Positions 24,206 to 32,963 of a stretch of 64,000 nt of DNA are shown piece after piece. The stretch's first letter is position 1; the number at the start of each line of letters is the position of its first letter. The DNA is taken from contig JAZBOL010000027.1 of assembly GCA_036351115.1 (NCBI GenBank), forward strand, positions 1 to 64,000, written 5' to 3'. The notes below the pieces were generated by a model. It saw only the letters and a program-made list of their open reading frames with translations. It ran no database searches and was not told where the DNA came from. Origin of the DNA: Marinihelvus sp036351115 (GTDB lineage Bacteria; Pseudomonadota; Gammaproteobacteria; Xanthomonadales; SZUA-36). The translations under genes and the position numbers were made by a program.

Positions 24206-24682
24206 TCAGTCGTCGGGACAGTTTTCGTCGACGAACTTCTGGGATTCCTCGATCATGGCCAGCCGCTCGTCGTCGCCCAGCATGCGCGACGTGCCGTCCG
24301 GATTCTGCAGCAGGACCTTGCTGCGGGGAATGAGCTGTTCAAGACGGGATTTCTGCGCTGCGCATGCCGCTTCGAGACGCGCCTGCTCCTGCTGCCGTTG
24401 CTCGATGGCGGCGGTCTGTTCCACCATGCGCTCCGCCTCCGCTTCCTTTTTTTCCGTCTGCTGGGTGCGCGTGGCCGCGTAGGGGTCATCCCCGCTCCGG
24501 GGCTTCGCCGTGGTGACGGTGACAAGCTCCGCGTCCACACCTTCCGGCGGGCGTTCACCGTAGTGGACGGTACCGGATTCGTCGACCCACTTGTAGATGG
24601 TTTCCGCCAGGATGGGCGGGGTGGTGGCCAGGGCCAGGGTGGCCAGGGCCACGGCGACGGCTTTCGTGAGGAGGCGTTTCAT
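24206..24682 (-). CDS. DUF4124 domain secreted protein
   Basis: The 158-residue protein has a signal peptide (1-27, cleavage near ILA/ET), then the DUF4124 signature IYKWVDESGTVHYGERPP at about 29-46, and a Glu/Gln-rich coiled coil to a C-terminal Cys. DUF4124 proteins are periplasmic or envelope proteins, common in gammaproteobacteria, of unknown function. The ATG at 24682 has AAGGA eight bases upstream; a TTG two codons earlier is less likely. Confidence 0.85.
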   Translation of the reverse strand: MKRLLTKAVAVALATLALATTPPILAETIYKWVDESGTVHYGERPPEGVDAELVTVTTAKPRSGDDPYAATRTQQTEKKEAEAERMVEQTAAIEQRQQEQARLEAACAAQKSRLEQLIPRSKVLLQNPDGTSRMLGDDERLAMIEESQKFVDENCPDD

Positions 24683-24857
24683 GGGCAAGGTCCTTTTTGC
24701 TCTGCACGTGGGTTATAGCACATCTGCGACCAACCGACCGAGGCGGTCGGGGTCAGCGCCCGTTGTGAGTCCCGGGGTGGCGCACGTCACGGTGCCCGGC
24801 GGTTGGGAAACCGCGCGTGCTATGATTTACGGCCGTTCGCACGCCAACATCGAGGCC

Positions 24858-25805
24858 ATGCCTGAGTCGCGAAACATCCGCCAGAAAGGCGCTTTCCTGC
24901 TGCCGAATGCCCTGACCACCGGCGCCCTGTTTGCCGGTGTGTACTCCATCATTTCCGGCATCAATGGCGAATACGCCGCCGCGGCGATCGCCATCGGCGT
25001 GGCGGGGGTGCTGGATGGACTTGACGGCCGCGTGGCCCGGCTGACGAACACGCAGAGTGAATTCGGGGTGCAGTACGACAGCCTGTCGGACATGATCTCC
25101 TTCGGCCTGGCGCCGGCGCTCCTCGCCTTCAACTGGTCCCTCAAGAGTCTCGGGGACGTCAGCCCCCTGGCGGGCAAACTCGGCTGGCTGGCGGCCTTCG
25201 TCTACATCGCCTGCGCAGCCCTGCGCCTGGCTCGTTTCAATGCGCAGGCCGGCGGCGATGACCGGACCTACTTCCAGGGTCTCGCCAGCCCGGCGGCCGC
25301 GGTGACCCTGGCGGCGCTGGTGTGGTTTTTCCACGACAACGGCGTGGCGGGAGAATCCGTGCGCTGGGTCGTCTGGGTCATGACCATCGCCATCGGCGTG
25401 CTCATGTTCTCCAACGTGCGCTATTTCAGTTTCAAGACCCTCGCCACCAACGAAAAGGTCCCCATTACCTGGCTGTTTCTGCTCATGCTGGTGCTGGTTC
25501 TGCTGGCGATCGACACGCCCACGGTCGCGCTTGGCATCGGTCTGATCTATATCGTCAGCGGCATCGTTCACACCCTGAACGGCCGCCGCAAGCGCCAGGC
25601 GCGCCGCGCCCTGAGGCGCCGCCTGCGGCGCCAGGCGGAAGCCCGGCGCACCGAGGTGGTCACGCTGTCCCCCATCAGCGCGGAGAGCCTGTCCGCAGGA
25701 TCGACGCCATCCGGGTCCGCCGATGCGGAAGACCCGGTGTCCGACGAGGCTTCGACAGCGGCCGGGCAACCCGGGCCGGGAAAGACGGGAAGCCGGGGTG
25801 ACTGA
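24858..25805 (+). CDS. pssA: CDP-diacylglycerol-serine O-phosphatidyltransferase
   Basis: This membrane enzyme makes phosphatidylserine from CDP-diacylglycerol and serine, the first step to phosphatidylethanolamine. The 315-residue protein has the CDP-alcohol phosphotransferase motif DGLDGRVARLTNTQSEFGVQ near 50-69 with the family D-G-x2-A-R...G-x3-D pattern, and about eight membrane helices. The C-terminal 75 residues are Arg-rich then Ser/Ala/Pro-rich and look like a disordered extension. The ATG at 24858 gives the family start; an ATG at 24822 is possible. It overlaps the next gene by eight bases. Confidence 0.9.
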   Translation: MPESRNIRQKGAFLLPNALTTGALFAGVYSIISGINGEYAAAAIAIGVAGVLDGLDGRVARLTNTQSEFGVQYDSLSDMISFGLAPALLAFNWSLKSLGDVSPLAGKLGWLAAFVYIACAALRLARFNAQAGGDDRTYFQGLASPAAAVTLAALVWFFHDNGVAGESVRWVVWVMTIAIGVLMFSNVRYFSFKTLATNEKVPITWLFLLMLVLVLLAIDTPTVALGIGLIYIVSGIVHTLNGRRKRQARRALRRRLRRQAEARRTEVVTLSPISAESLSAGSTPSGSADAEDPVSDEASTAAGQPGPGKTGSRGD

Positions 25806-26346
25806 CCGATTTGCCTACCTCGAGGCGCTCGGTATCCCGGCGTTCGTCCCGCGGGATGCGGTTTCAGGGGACGGGAGGGAAGCCGCGCCGCCCGCCCGCC
25901 CCGCGAGCTCTGCGGAAGATGCTGCCGGCCCCGAACCCGAGGTCACAGCCAGGGATAACCCGGGAAAGGCGGATGCTCGTGCGACGGTGTCGCTGGGGGC
26001 CGGGCAGGGCAGTTGCCTGTTCCTGGCGGGTGCGGAAACCGACGAAGCCAGCCCCCTGGCCTCCGACCTCGCCCGGGTGCTTGCCGAGCCGCCGGTGTGG
26101 TCCCGGCTCGCCGACGACGACGGCGCACAGCGACTGGAGGCCATCATTGCCGAGCGGCTGTTCACGCATGTCGTCGTCTTCGGGGCGGCGGAGGCGCAGC
26201 TCGTGTTCGGCGAGTCGATACCGGAGACCTGTGGCCCGGCGCGGGTCACGGTGGTGGACGACTTCGCGCGCCTTGCAAAGGACGCGGGTGCCCGAAAATC
26301 CTGCTGGCTCGCCATGAAAGCATCGGGCGTCGTCCGAAAGTCATGA
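25798..26346 (+). CDS. Hypothetical protein upstream of rimI, possible DNA polymerase III psi subunit (HolD-like)
   Basis: The 182-residue protein starts at GTG 25798 inside the end of pssA and overlaps rimI by four bases. Its start (YLEALGIPAFVPRDAV) resembles the N-terminal peptide of HolD, and holD-rimI is the E. coli gene order. Residues of about 20-65 are low-complexity Ala/Pro/Glu; the rest has an alpha/beta pattern (VVVFGAAEAQLVFGES, VTVVDDFARL). HolD is very divergent, and this call rests mainly on position and the short N-terminal likeness. Confidence 0.6.
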   Translation: MTDRFAYLEALGIPAFVPRDAVSGDGREAAPPARPASSAEDAAGPEPEVTARDNPGKADARATVSLGAGQGSCLFLAGAETDEASPLASDLARVLAEPPVWSRLADDDGAQRLEAIIAERLFTHVVVFGAAEAQLVFGESIPETCGPARVTVVDDFARLAKDAGARKSCWLAMKASGVVRKS

Positions 26347-26840
26347 GCGCGGAGCCGCGGGCGCTGCATCCCGTGATCCGACCCCTGGAAGCCGGGGATC
26401 TGGACGCGGTGATCGCCATCGAAGAAGCGGCGTACCCCTTTCCCTGGACCCGGGGGATTTTCGCTGAATGCCTGCGCGTGGGCTACGGCTGCCTGGGCGT
26501 GTTCATGGACGGGCGCCTGGCGGGCTACGTGATCTTCAACTGGGGGGCGGGCGAGAGCCACCTGCTCAACCTGTGCGTTCATCCCGAACGCCAGGGGCGG
26601 GGGCTCGGCGGGCTGCTGCTTTCCCAGGCGCTGGAGCGTGTCCGGGCCATGGGCTGCACGGCCATGTTTCTCGAAGTTCGCCCGTCCAACCCGGAGGCCG
26701 CTGGCCTGTACGAGAAGCAGGGATTCCGCGTCGTCGGGCGTCGCCCGGACTATTACCGGAGCAGCGAGGGGCGGGAGGACGCCATTGTCATGCGCCTGGA
26801 CTTCGATGACGATCCGGGCGGTGAGCTCGCCGCGGACTAG
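26343..26840 (+). CDS. rimI: Ribosomal protein S18-alanine N-acetyltransferase
   Basis: RimI acetylates the N-terminal Ala of ribosomal protein S18. The 165-residue GNAT-fold protein has AIEEAAYPFPWTRGIF at about 22-37, the acetyl-CoA binding motif NLCVHPERQGRGLGGLLL near 76-93 (R/Q-x2-G-x-G), and the SNPEAAGLYEKQGFRVVGRRPDYY segment near 117-140. The ATG at 26343 overlaps the previous stop as ATGA. Its stop shares the palindrome CTAG with the stop of valS on the other strand. Confidence 0.93.
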   Translation: MSAEPRALHPVIRPLEAGDLDAVIAIEEAAYPFPWTRGIFAECLRVGYGCLGVFMDGRLAGYVIFNWGAGESHLLNLCVHPERQGRGLGGLLLSQALERVRAMGCTAMFLEVRPSNPEAAGLYEKQGFRVVGRRPDYYRSSEGREDAIVMRLDFDDDPGGELAAD

Positions 26841-29593
26841 TCTCCCAGCGCGGCCAGCCGTTCCAGCTGGGCCTCGAGCTCCTCGACCGTCGCCCGGTGC
26901 GATGCGAGGCGTTCCTTCTCCTGGGCCACCACGGCTTCCGGGGCGTTGTCCACGAACCGCGAATTGCCGAGCTTGCCCTCGGAACGCGCCAGGTCCTTGC
27001 GCTCTTTGTCGAGCAGTTTGCGCAGGCGACGGGACTCTTCCGCCACATCCACCAGGCCTTTCAGGGGGATGAGCAGGCGCAGGGAATCCACCAGGGCGAC
27101 GGCGCACTGGGAAGCGTCCGCCTCCGCGTCGACCCATTCGAAACCGGCGATGCGCCCCACGCCCCGGAGCAGCGACTCGGAACGCTCCAGGTGGGCCCGA
27201 TCCGGTTCCGTGCCGCCCTGGAGCTGCACATCGAGCGGCTTGCCGGGCGCCACGTTCAACTCCGCCCGGATCCGTCGAACACCCTGGAGTACGGCCTTCA
27301 GCCAGGCCACGTGTTCCTCGGCTTCTTTGTCGGCGGCGGGCGCCTGGGGCCAGTCGGTGATGACGATGCTGTCCCCCGACAGGCCGAGTGCGGGTGCGAC
27401 CTTCTGCCAGATCTCTTCCGTGATGAAGGGCATGAACGGGTGCAGGGCACGCAACAGCTGCTCGAGCACGGTCAGCAAGGTGTGCCGCGTGGCGTTTTGC
27501 TGCGCCTCGTCGCCTTCCTGCAGGGCCGGTTTGGACAGTTCCAGGTACCAGTCGCAATACTCGTTCCAGGTGAACTCGTAGAGCGCCTGGGCGGCCAGGT
27601 CCATGCGGTAGTTATCGATGTGCGTCTCGAGGTCGCGCAGCAGGGCGCCGAGACGGGACCGGATCCAGCGGTCGGGCAAGGTGAGAGATCGTGGCGCCTC
27701 GATGGTGTGCCCTTCCGTTTGCATCAGCACGTATCGCGCGGCGTTCCAGAGCTTGTTGCAGAAATTCCGGTGACCCTCGATGCGGCCCAGGCCGAAGCGA
27801 ATGTCGCGACCGGTCGTGGCCAGGGAAGCAAAGGTGAATCTCAGGGCGTCGCAGCCGTAGGCCGGGATACCGTCCGGAAACTCGTTGCGCGTCGCTTTCT
27901 CGATCTTCGGCGCCATCTGGGGTTGCATGAGGCCGGTGGTGCGTTTTCTTACCAGCGGCTCGAGCTCAATCCCGTCGATGAGGTCGATGGGGTCGAGCAC
28001 GTTCCCCTTGGACTTGGACATCTTCTGGCCCTGGGCGTCCATGATGAGCCCGTGGATGTAGACATCGCGGAAGGGAACGTCGCCGGCGAAGCGGAGGCCC
28101 ATCATGATCATGCGGGCCACCCAGAAAAAGATGATGTCGAAACCGGTCACCAGCACGCTGGTGGGATAGAAGGTCTCGAGGCGGCGGGTCTTGTCCGGCC
28201 AGCCCAGGGTGGTGAAGGGCCAGAGCGCCGAGGAAAACCAGGTGTCGAGCACGTCGTCGTCCTGGCGCAGGGCGACTTCGTCTCCGAGGCCGCCGCGCTG
28301 GCGGGCGTCGGCTTCATCCCGCCCCACATAGACCCGGCCTTCGTCGTCGTACCACGCCGGAATGCGGTGTCCCCACCAGAGCTGCCGGGAGATGCACCAG
28401 TCCTTGATGCCTTCCATCCAGTTGAAGTAGGTCTTGTTCCAGTTTTCCGGAACGAAACGGATGCGGCCATCGCGAACTGCCTCGATGGCCGGTTTCGCCA
28501 GGGGGGCGATTTTCACGTACCACTGGTCCGTCAGGTAGGGTTCGATGACGGTGTTGGAGCGGTCTCCGCGCGGAACCATCAGGGTGTGGGGCTCGGTTCT
28601 CTCCAGCAGTCCGGCGGCCTCGAGGTCGGCGACGATCTGTTTTCTCGCCTCGAAACGGTCCATGCCCTGGTACGCCTCCGGGGCGTTCTCGTTCATGGCG
28701 GCGTCGGGGGTCAGCACGTTGATGACCGGCAGATCGTGCCGCTCACCCACTTCCCAGTCGTTGAAATCATGCGCCGGGGTGATCTTCACGCAGCCGGTGC
28801 CGAACTCCGTGTCGACGTAATCGTCGGCGATCACCGGAATGGTCCGGTCGGTCAGGGGCAGCTTGAGTTTTTTGCCAACGAGGCTGGCGTAACGTTCGTC
28901 GTCCGGGTTGACCGCGACAGCGGCATCACCGAGGAGCGTTTCCGGCCGGGTCGTGGCCACGATGACGTGCCCGCCGTTGTCGGCGAGCGGGTAGCGAATG
29001 TGCCACAGGCTGCCCTTCTCCTCGACGCTTTCGACTTCCAGGTCGGACACGGCGGTATGCAGCACCGGGTCCCAGTTGACCAGGCGCTTCCGGCGCTCGA
29101 TGAGACCGTCGTCGTAGAGGCTGACGAACACCCGGGTGACGGCGTCGGACAGGCCCTGGTCCATGGTGAAACGGCTGTGGGACCAGTCCACGGAGGCGCC
29201 GAGTCGTCGCATCTGGCGTTCGATGGTGCCGCCGGACTGTTCCTTCCACGCCCAGACCGCGTCCACGAAGGCGTCCCGGCCCAGGTCATGGCGGGACACG
29301 TCCTTCAGAGCAAGCTGGCGCTCGACCACCATCTGGGTCGCAATTCCGGCGTGGTCCGTGCCCGGCTGCCACAGGGTGGGCTGGCCCCGCATGCGGTGAT
29401 AGCGGGTCAGGATGTCCATGATCGTGTCCTGGAAGGCGTGGCCCATATGCAGGCTGCCGGTCACGTTCGGCGGCGGCAGCATGATGCTGTAGGGCTCGCC
29501 CTCCGCATCCAGGTCGGGTGCGAAGTAGCCGCGGGATTCCCAGGTGTCGTACCAGCGGCTTTCGATGTCCGCCGGGGAGTAGCTCTTGTCCAT
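26837..29593 (-). CDS. valS: Valyl-tRNA synthetase
   Basis: This class I synthetase charges tRNA-Val. The 918-residue protein has the HIGH motif in PPPNVTGSLHMGHA near 38-51, the CP1 editing domain (about 190-350, with TTRPETLLGD), the KMSKS loop in GQKMSKSKGN near 529-538, an anticodon-binding domain, and a C-terminal coiled coil typical of ValRS (about 850-915). It is the third gene of pepA-holC-valS, starting 14 bases after holC. Confidence 0.97.
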   Translation of the reverse strand: MDKSYSPADIESRWYDTWESRGYFAPDLDAEGEPYSIMLPPPNVTGSLHMGHAFQDTIMDILTRYHRMRGQPTLWQPGTDHAGIATQMVVERQLALKDVSRHDLGRDAFVDAVWAWKEQSGGTIERQMRRLGASVDWSHSRFTMDQGLSDAVTRVFVSLYDDGLIERRKRLVNWDPVLHTAVSDLEVESVEEKGSLWHIRYPLADNGGHVIVATTRPETLLGDAAVAVNPDDERYASLVGKKLKLPLTDRTIPVIADDYVDTEFGTGCVKITPAHDFNDWEVGERHDLPVINVLTPDAAMNENAPEAYQGMDRFEARKQIVADLEAAGLLERTEPHTLMVPRGDRSNTVIEPYLTDQWYVKIAPLAKPAIEAVRDGRIRFVPENWNKTYFNWMEGIKDWCISRQLWWGHRIPAWYDDEGRVYVGRDEADARQRGGLGDEVALRQDDDVLDTWFSSALWPFTTLGWPDKTRRLETFYPTSVLVTGFDIIFFWVARMIMMGLRFAGDVPFRDVYIHGLIMDAQGQKMSKSKGNVLDPIDLIDGIELEPLVRKRTTGLMQPQMAPKIEKATRNEFPDGIPAYGCDALRFTFASLATTGRDIRFGLGRIEGHRNFCNKLWNAARYVLMQTEGHTIEAPRSLTLPDRWIRSRLGALLRDLETHIDNYRMDLAAQALYEFTWNEYCDWYLELSKPALQEGDEAQQNATRHTLLTVLEQLLRALHPFMPFITEEIWQKVAPALGLSGDSIVITDWPQAPAADKEAEEHVAWLKAVLQGVRRIRAELNVAPGKPLDVQLQGGTEPDRAHLERSESLLRGVGRIAGFEWVDAEADASQCAVALVDSLRLLIPLKGLVDVAEESRRLRKLLDKERKDLARSEGKLGNSRFVDNAPEAVVAQEKERLASHRATVEELEAQLERLAALGD

Positions 29594-29607
29594 CGAAAAT
29601 GGATCTC

Positions 29608-30036
29608 TTAATTGATGTCGTGCGCCTTGGGGTCGAGTCCGCCGGCGCGGTAATGGCGGAATTTCTCCCGCGACGCTTCACGCTCCGCCGGGCGATGCGG
29701 GACGATCTCCAACAGGCGTTTCCAGGCCATGGGCAGGGGCATGGGTGACTCGGTGAGATTGATCACCACGTCCGCTTCGTCCTCCGGCGGGGCGAGAAGC
29801 AGGCGAACGGGCGCCGGGTGCTGATCGCCCGTTTCGTGGGGAAGGAACCGACCCTCCGGGCTTTGCCACATCAGCTCGTCCAGCTGCTGGCACTGCGCCT
29901 TGTCCCGGCTCACGATACTGATTCGGTGGCCTCGCTCCCAGGCCATGAGCGCGAGGCGGCAGGCCAGGCGCTCGGCGTCGAGGGCAGGCGAGCCCAGCAG
30001 GTAGAAATCGACCTGGCAGTGCTCCGCCACGGTCAA
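29608..30036 (-). CDS. holC: DNA polymerase III chi subunit
   Basis: Chi binds single-stranded DNA-binding protein and links it to the clamp loader through psi. The 142-residue protein resembles HolC (VDFYLLG near the start, RLAWERGHR-like helix, DELMWQSPEGRFLPHE at 53-68, INLTESP). It lies between pepA and valS as in most gammaproteobacteria. The frame begins at TTG 30036 just after the pepA stop; a GTG at 30030 is an alternative and the choice is uncertain. Confidence 0.93.
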   Translation of the reverse strand: MTVAEHCQVDFYLLGSPALDAERLACRLALMAWERGHRISIVSRDKAQCQQLDELMWQSPEGRFLPHETGDQHPAPVRLLLAPPEDEADVVINLTESPMPLPMAWKRLLEIVPHRPAEREASREKFRHYRAGGLDPKAHDIN

Positions 30037-31515
30037 TCAGCCCCCCTGGCGATCCAGCACGAACTGCGTGAGCAGCCCGACGGGCCGCCCCGTGGCGCCT
30101 TCCTTGCCGTTCCACTTCCAGGCGGAGCCGGCAATGTCGATGTGCGCCCAGCGCATGTCCTTCGTGAACTTGGACAGGAAGCACCCCGCCGTGATGGCGC
30201 CGGCCGGCAGGCCACCGATGTTCTGCATCTCCGCGAAAGGTGATTTGAGCTGGGACTGGTAGTCCTCCCACAGCGGCAGGCGCCAGCCCCGATCCACGGC
30301 GGTCTGGCCTGCGGCGATGAGTTCGTCGGCCAGGTCGTCGTGCGGTGTCATGACCGCCGAGGCGTGATGGCCGAGCGCCACCACGCAGGCGCCGGTCAGG
30401 GTCGCCACGTCGACGATCGCCGCCGGGTCGAAGCGCTCCGAGTACGTCAGGGCGTCGCACAGGGCGAGACGCCCCTCGGCGTCGGTGTTCAGCACCTCGA
30501 TGGTCTTGCCGGCCATGCTCCCGATCACGTCGCCGGGGCGGTACGCCTTGCCGTCGGGCATGTTTTCGACCGCGGCGACCACGGTGATCACGTTGAGCGC
30601 GGGCTGCATGCGGGCCAGGGCCTCGAAGGCCCCGATCACCGAAGCGGCCCCGCACATGTCGAATTTCATCTCATCCATGCTTTCGCGGGGCTTGAGGGAA
30701 ATGCCGCCCGTGTCGAAAGTGACGCCTTTGCCGACCAGGACGTAGGGGCGTTCGTCGGAGCCGGCGCCCTCGTACTTGAGCACAATCAGGCGCGGGGGAT
30801 TGGCGCTGCCCTGCCCGACGGACAGCAGGGCCTCCATGCCGAGGTCGGTCATTTGCTCGACGTCGAGCACGTCCACGGAGCAGTTGTCGATGGACTCGGC
30901 CAGGGCCGTGCACTGCTCGGCCAGGTAGATGGGTGTGCAGATGTTCGGGGGCAGGTTGCCCAGCTCACGCGCCCGGCGGGTGCCCGCGGCCAGCGCAATG
31001 GCCTGGTCCAACGCCGCCTGGAGTTCCTCGCCGCCGGAGAAGCTGGCGCGCTCCATGGGCTTCGGATCGTTGGGGCGCAGGGGCTTGGTCGCGACGTAGC
31101 GATAGTTGCCATGGTCGATGGCGGTGGCTGCCTGGCGAAGGCGCCACCCGGCGTCGAGATCCTCCACCGGCAGCTCGCCGAGGCAGATGTGCGCCTCGAG
31201 AACCGCTGACTCGCGGAGAAACTTTCCGGCCGCCTGGCACATGTTCAGGTACCGCACCCGGTCGAACTTCTCGCCCAGGCCACCGCCGACGATGAGCACG
31301 CGCTCGGCGGTGACGCCGGCCAGCCCGTGGATCAGGGTCGTCTCGTTGCGGTCCGGATCGATGTCGCCGGATTCGATCATGGCCGACAGGCGGCCGCCGC
31401 TGGCCTCGTCGAGGGCCGCAGCGGGGCCGGTGAGCGGTGCACCTTCGAGGACACCCACCACGAGGCAGGGCGTTTCGATGGTGACGGGTGATTCGTTTCT
31501 GAGCGAGAGTTTCAT
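30037..31515 (-). CDS. pepA: Leucyl aminopeptidase (cytosol aminopeptidase A)
   Basis: PepA is a hexameric, two-metal aminopeptidase; in E. coli it also binds DNA in Xer recombination. The 492-residue protein matches the E. coli length (503) and has the metal and active-site motifs VGKGVTFDTGGISLKP, DEMKFDMCGAA and NTDAEGRLAL. The ATG at 31515 fits the family start and has AGGA four bases upstream; an ATG four codons earlier is possible. The much longer open frame to 31731 is repeat-derived. It heads pepA-holC-valS. Confidence 0.95.
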   Translation of the reverse strand: MKLSLRNESPVTIETPCLVVGVLEGAPLTGPAAALDEASGGRLSAMIESGDIDPDRNETTLIHGLAGVTAERVLIVGGGLGEKFDRVRYLNMCQAAGKFLRESAVLEAHICLGELPVEDLDAGWRLRQAATAIDHGNYRYVATKPLRPNDPKPMERASFSGGEELQAALDQAIALAAGTRRARELGNLPPNICTPIYLAEQCTALAESIDNCSVDVLDVEQMTDLGMEALLSVGQGSANPPRLIVLKYEGAGSDERPYVLVGKGVTFDTGGISLKPRESMDEMKFDMCGAASVIGAFEALARMQPALNVITVVAAVENMPDGKAYRPGDVIGSMAGKTIEVLNTDAEGRLALCDALTYSERFDPAAIVDVATLTGACVVALGHHASAVMTPHDDLADELIAAGQTAVDRGWRLPLWEDYQSQLKSPFAEMQNIGGLPAGAITAGCFLSKFTKDMRWAHIDIAGSAWKWNGKEGATGRPVGLLTQFVLDRQGG

Positions 31516-31889
31516 GATGTCCTGCATGTTCCTTGTTCCCCTGGGGCCTTCGGGCCCTGATTCCCTGGTCTGAAAGGTGGTTCCTGTTGTTGCGGCGCCC
31601 CTTGTCCCTGCGGTGCGGTTCCTGCGGTGCGGTTCCTGTGGTGCAAGTTCCTGACGTGTGAGCGAGTGCGGTGCCGTGAACCAATGCGAGCCGGCCTCAA
31701 TTCCCTGTGAGGCTGAACCTTCAATAGCCAACGAGGCTAAACCCCTAATCTTAACGCATCGGGGGCGGGAAAGTCGTCATGGCGCCCCCGCCCGTTGCCG
31801 CGCTCTTGCGCTGAACGGCGCGGCTGGCTACCGTGACGCCACGTGTCCCGACGTGCGCTTCGCCGGCGCCTTGCCCAGAGCCCCAGGCC
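31516..31889. other. Divergent 374-bp intergenic region between pepA and lptF, with repeats
   Basis: No gene is supported here. It must hold the promoters of pepA (minus) and lptF (plus), but no clear pair was found. It contains 14-15-bp tandem repeats at 31605-31658 and a near-perfect 11-bp direct repeat (GAGGCTGAACC and GAGGCTAAACC) around 31711-31745. Confidence 0.7.
31605..31658. repeat. 14-15-bp tandem repeats in the pepA leader
   Basis: Three to four units of TCCTGCGGTGCGGT, the second nearly identical to the first and the others diverged, lie about 90 bp upstream of pepA. On the pepA strand each unit reads CAGGAACCGCACCG and so carries an AGGA tract like a ribosome-binding site. Confidence 0.8.
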
Positions 31890-32963
31890 GTGAACATTCT
31901 TCAGCGCTACATATTCAAGGAGTGGTTTCTCACCGTCCTTGCCGTGACCGCGATCCTGTGGATCGTGCTCGTGGGGGTGTTCGTCGGTGATCTGCTCAAC
32001 GACATCGCCGACGGCCGGGTGCCCGCCGGCCTGCTCGGGCAGCAGCTGTTGCTGGCCACGCCCCGCATGCTGACGCAGTTACTTCCGCTGGCGGTCTTCG
32101 TCGGTGTGATGTGGGGACTCGGCAGGCTCTATCGGGACCACGAGATGGTGGTCATGCGTTCCAGCGGCTTCAGCTGGCGATTCATGCTCAAGCCGCTGCT
32201 GGCGCTGGCCCTGCCCGTGGCCTCCCTGCTGCTGGCCATTTCCCTGTGGGCCGCTCCGAAGGCCGCGGCCCTGTCCGACTCCATCCTCGAGGAAGCCTTG
32301 CGTTCGGCGTCGCTCTGGGGTCTGCAGTCCGGTCGTTTCCAGATCATGCAGAGCGGTCGCCTGGTGTTGTATGTCGAGTCGCTCAATCGGGACGGGCGGC
32401 GCATGGACAACGTCTTCGTCCGGCAGGCCGACGAGGAGCGCTTTCGCGTCTGGACCGCGAAGAGCGGCGAATACTGGGTGGATCCGGAGACGGGCCATCG
32501 CTTCCTGACGCTGCTCGATGGCCAGGTGGCCGATTCCCGGCCCAACGAGCGGGATGCTCGCCTGCTGCGCTTCGAGCGCAACGATCTTCAGCTTCCCGAC
32601 CCGCCGCAGCGGGAGCGGGAGCAAGGGCTGGAGTCCATGCCCCTGGATGAGCTGCTGGCCGAGCCGGGGGGTGTGGCCCGGGCGGAGCTTCAGTGGCGAC
32701 TGTCACCGGCCATCGCCGTCCTGGCCCTTGCCCTGCTGGCGATCCCCCTGGCGCATTCCGGCCCCCGGGAAGGGCGCGGCGGGCGCGTGGCGCTCGGCAT
32801 CCTGCTGTACGCGGTGTACGCCAATCTGCTTAACCTGAGCCGGGGCTGGGTCGCCAGCGAGGCGCTGCCTCCGGTCATCGGCATGTGGTGGGTTCATGGC
32901 ATCGCGCTGCTCCTGGCCGTGTTCTGGCTGCAACGCCAGGGACGCATGGTGGGCGGGTCGTGA
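31890..32963 (+). CDS. lptF: LPS export permease LptF
   Basis: LptF and LptG form the membrane part of the LptB2FGC ATPase that extracts lipopolysaccharide from the inner membrane. The 357-residue protein has six membrane helices, three at each end, around a periplasmic jellyroll domain (about 140-250). The GTG at 31890 was chosen because NILQRYIFKEW matches the family N-terminus; the ribosome-binding site is weak. The stop overlaps lptG in GTGA. It is divergent from pepA, as in E. coli. Confidence 0.94.
   Translation: MNILQRYIFKEWFLTVLAVTAILWIVLVGVFVGDLLNDIADGRVPAGLLGQQLLLATPRMLTQLLPLAVFVGVMWGLGRLYRDHEMVVMRSSGFSWRFMLKPLLALALPVASLLLAISLWAAPKAAALSDSILEEALRSASLWGLQSGRFQIMQSGRLVLYVESLNRDGRRMDNVFVRQADEERFRVWTAKSGEYWVDPETGHRFLTLLDGQVADSRPNERDARLLRFERNDLQLPDPPQREREQGLESMPLDELLAEPGGVARAELQWRLSPAIAVLALALLAIPLAHSGPREGRGGRVALGILLYAVYANLLNLSRGWVASEALPPVIGMWWVHGIALLLAVFWLQRQGRMVGGS

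Noticed and set aside
26897..29611. A 904-codon open frame on the plus strand opposite valS
   Set aside because: It is antisense to a certain synthetase gene and its protein is Gly/Val/His/Asp-rich with no family pattern, as expected from a GC-rich complement.
31516..31731. N-terminal extension of pepA through the repeat region
   Set aside because: It is translated from tandem repeats (PQEPHRRNRT type) and has no counterpart in PepA proteins.
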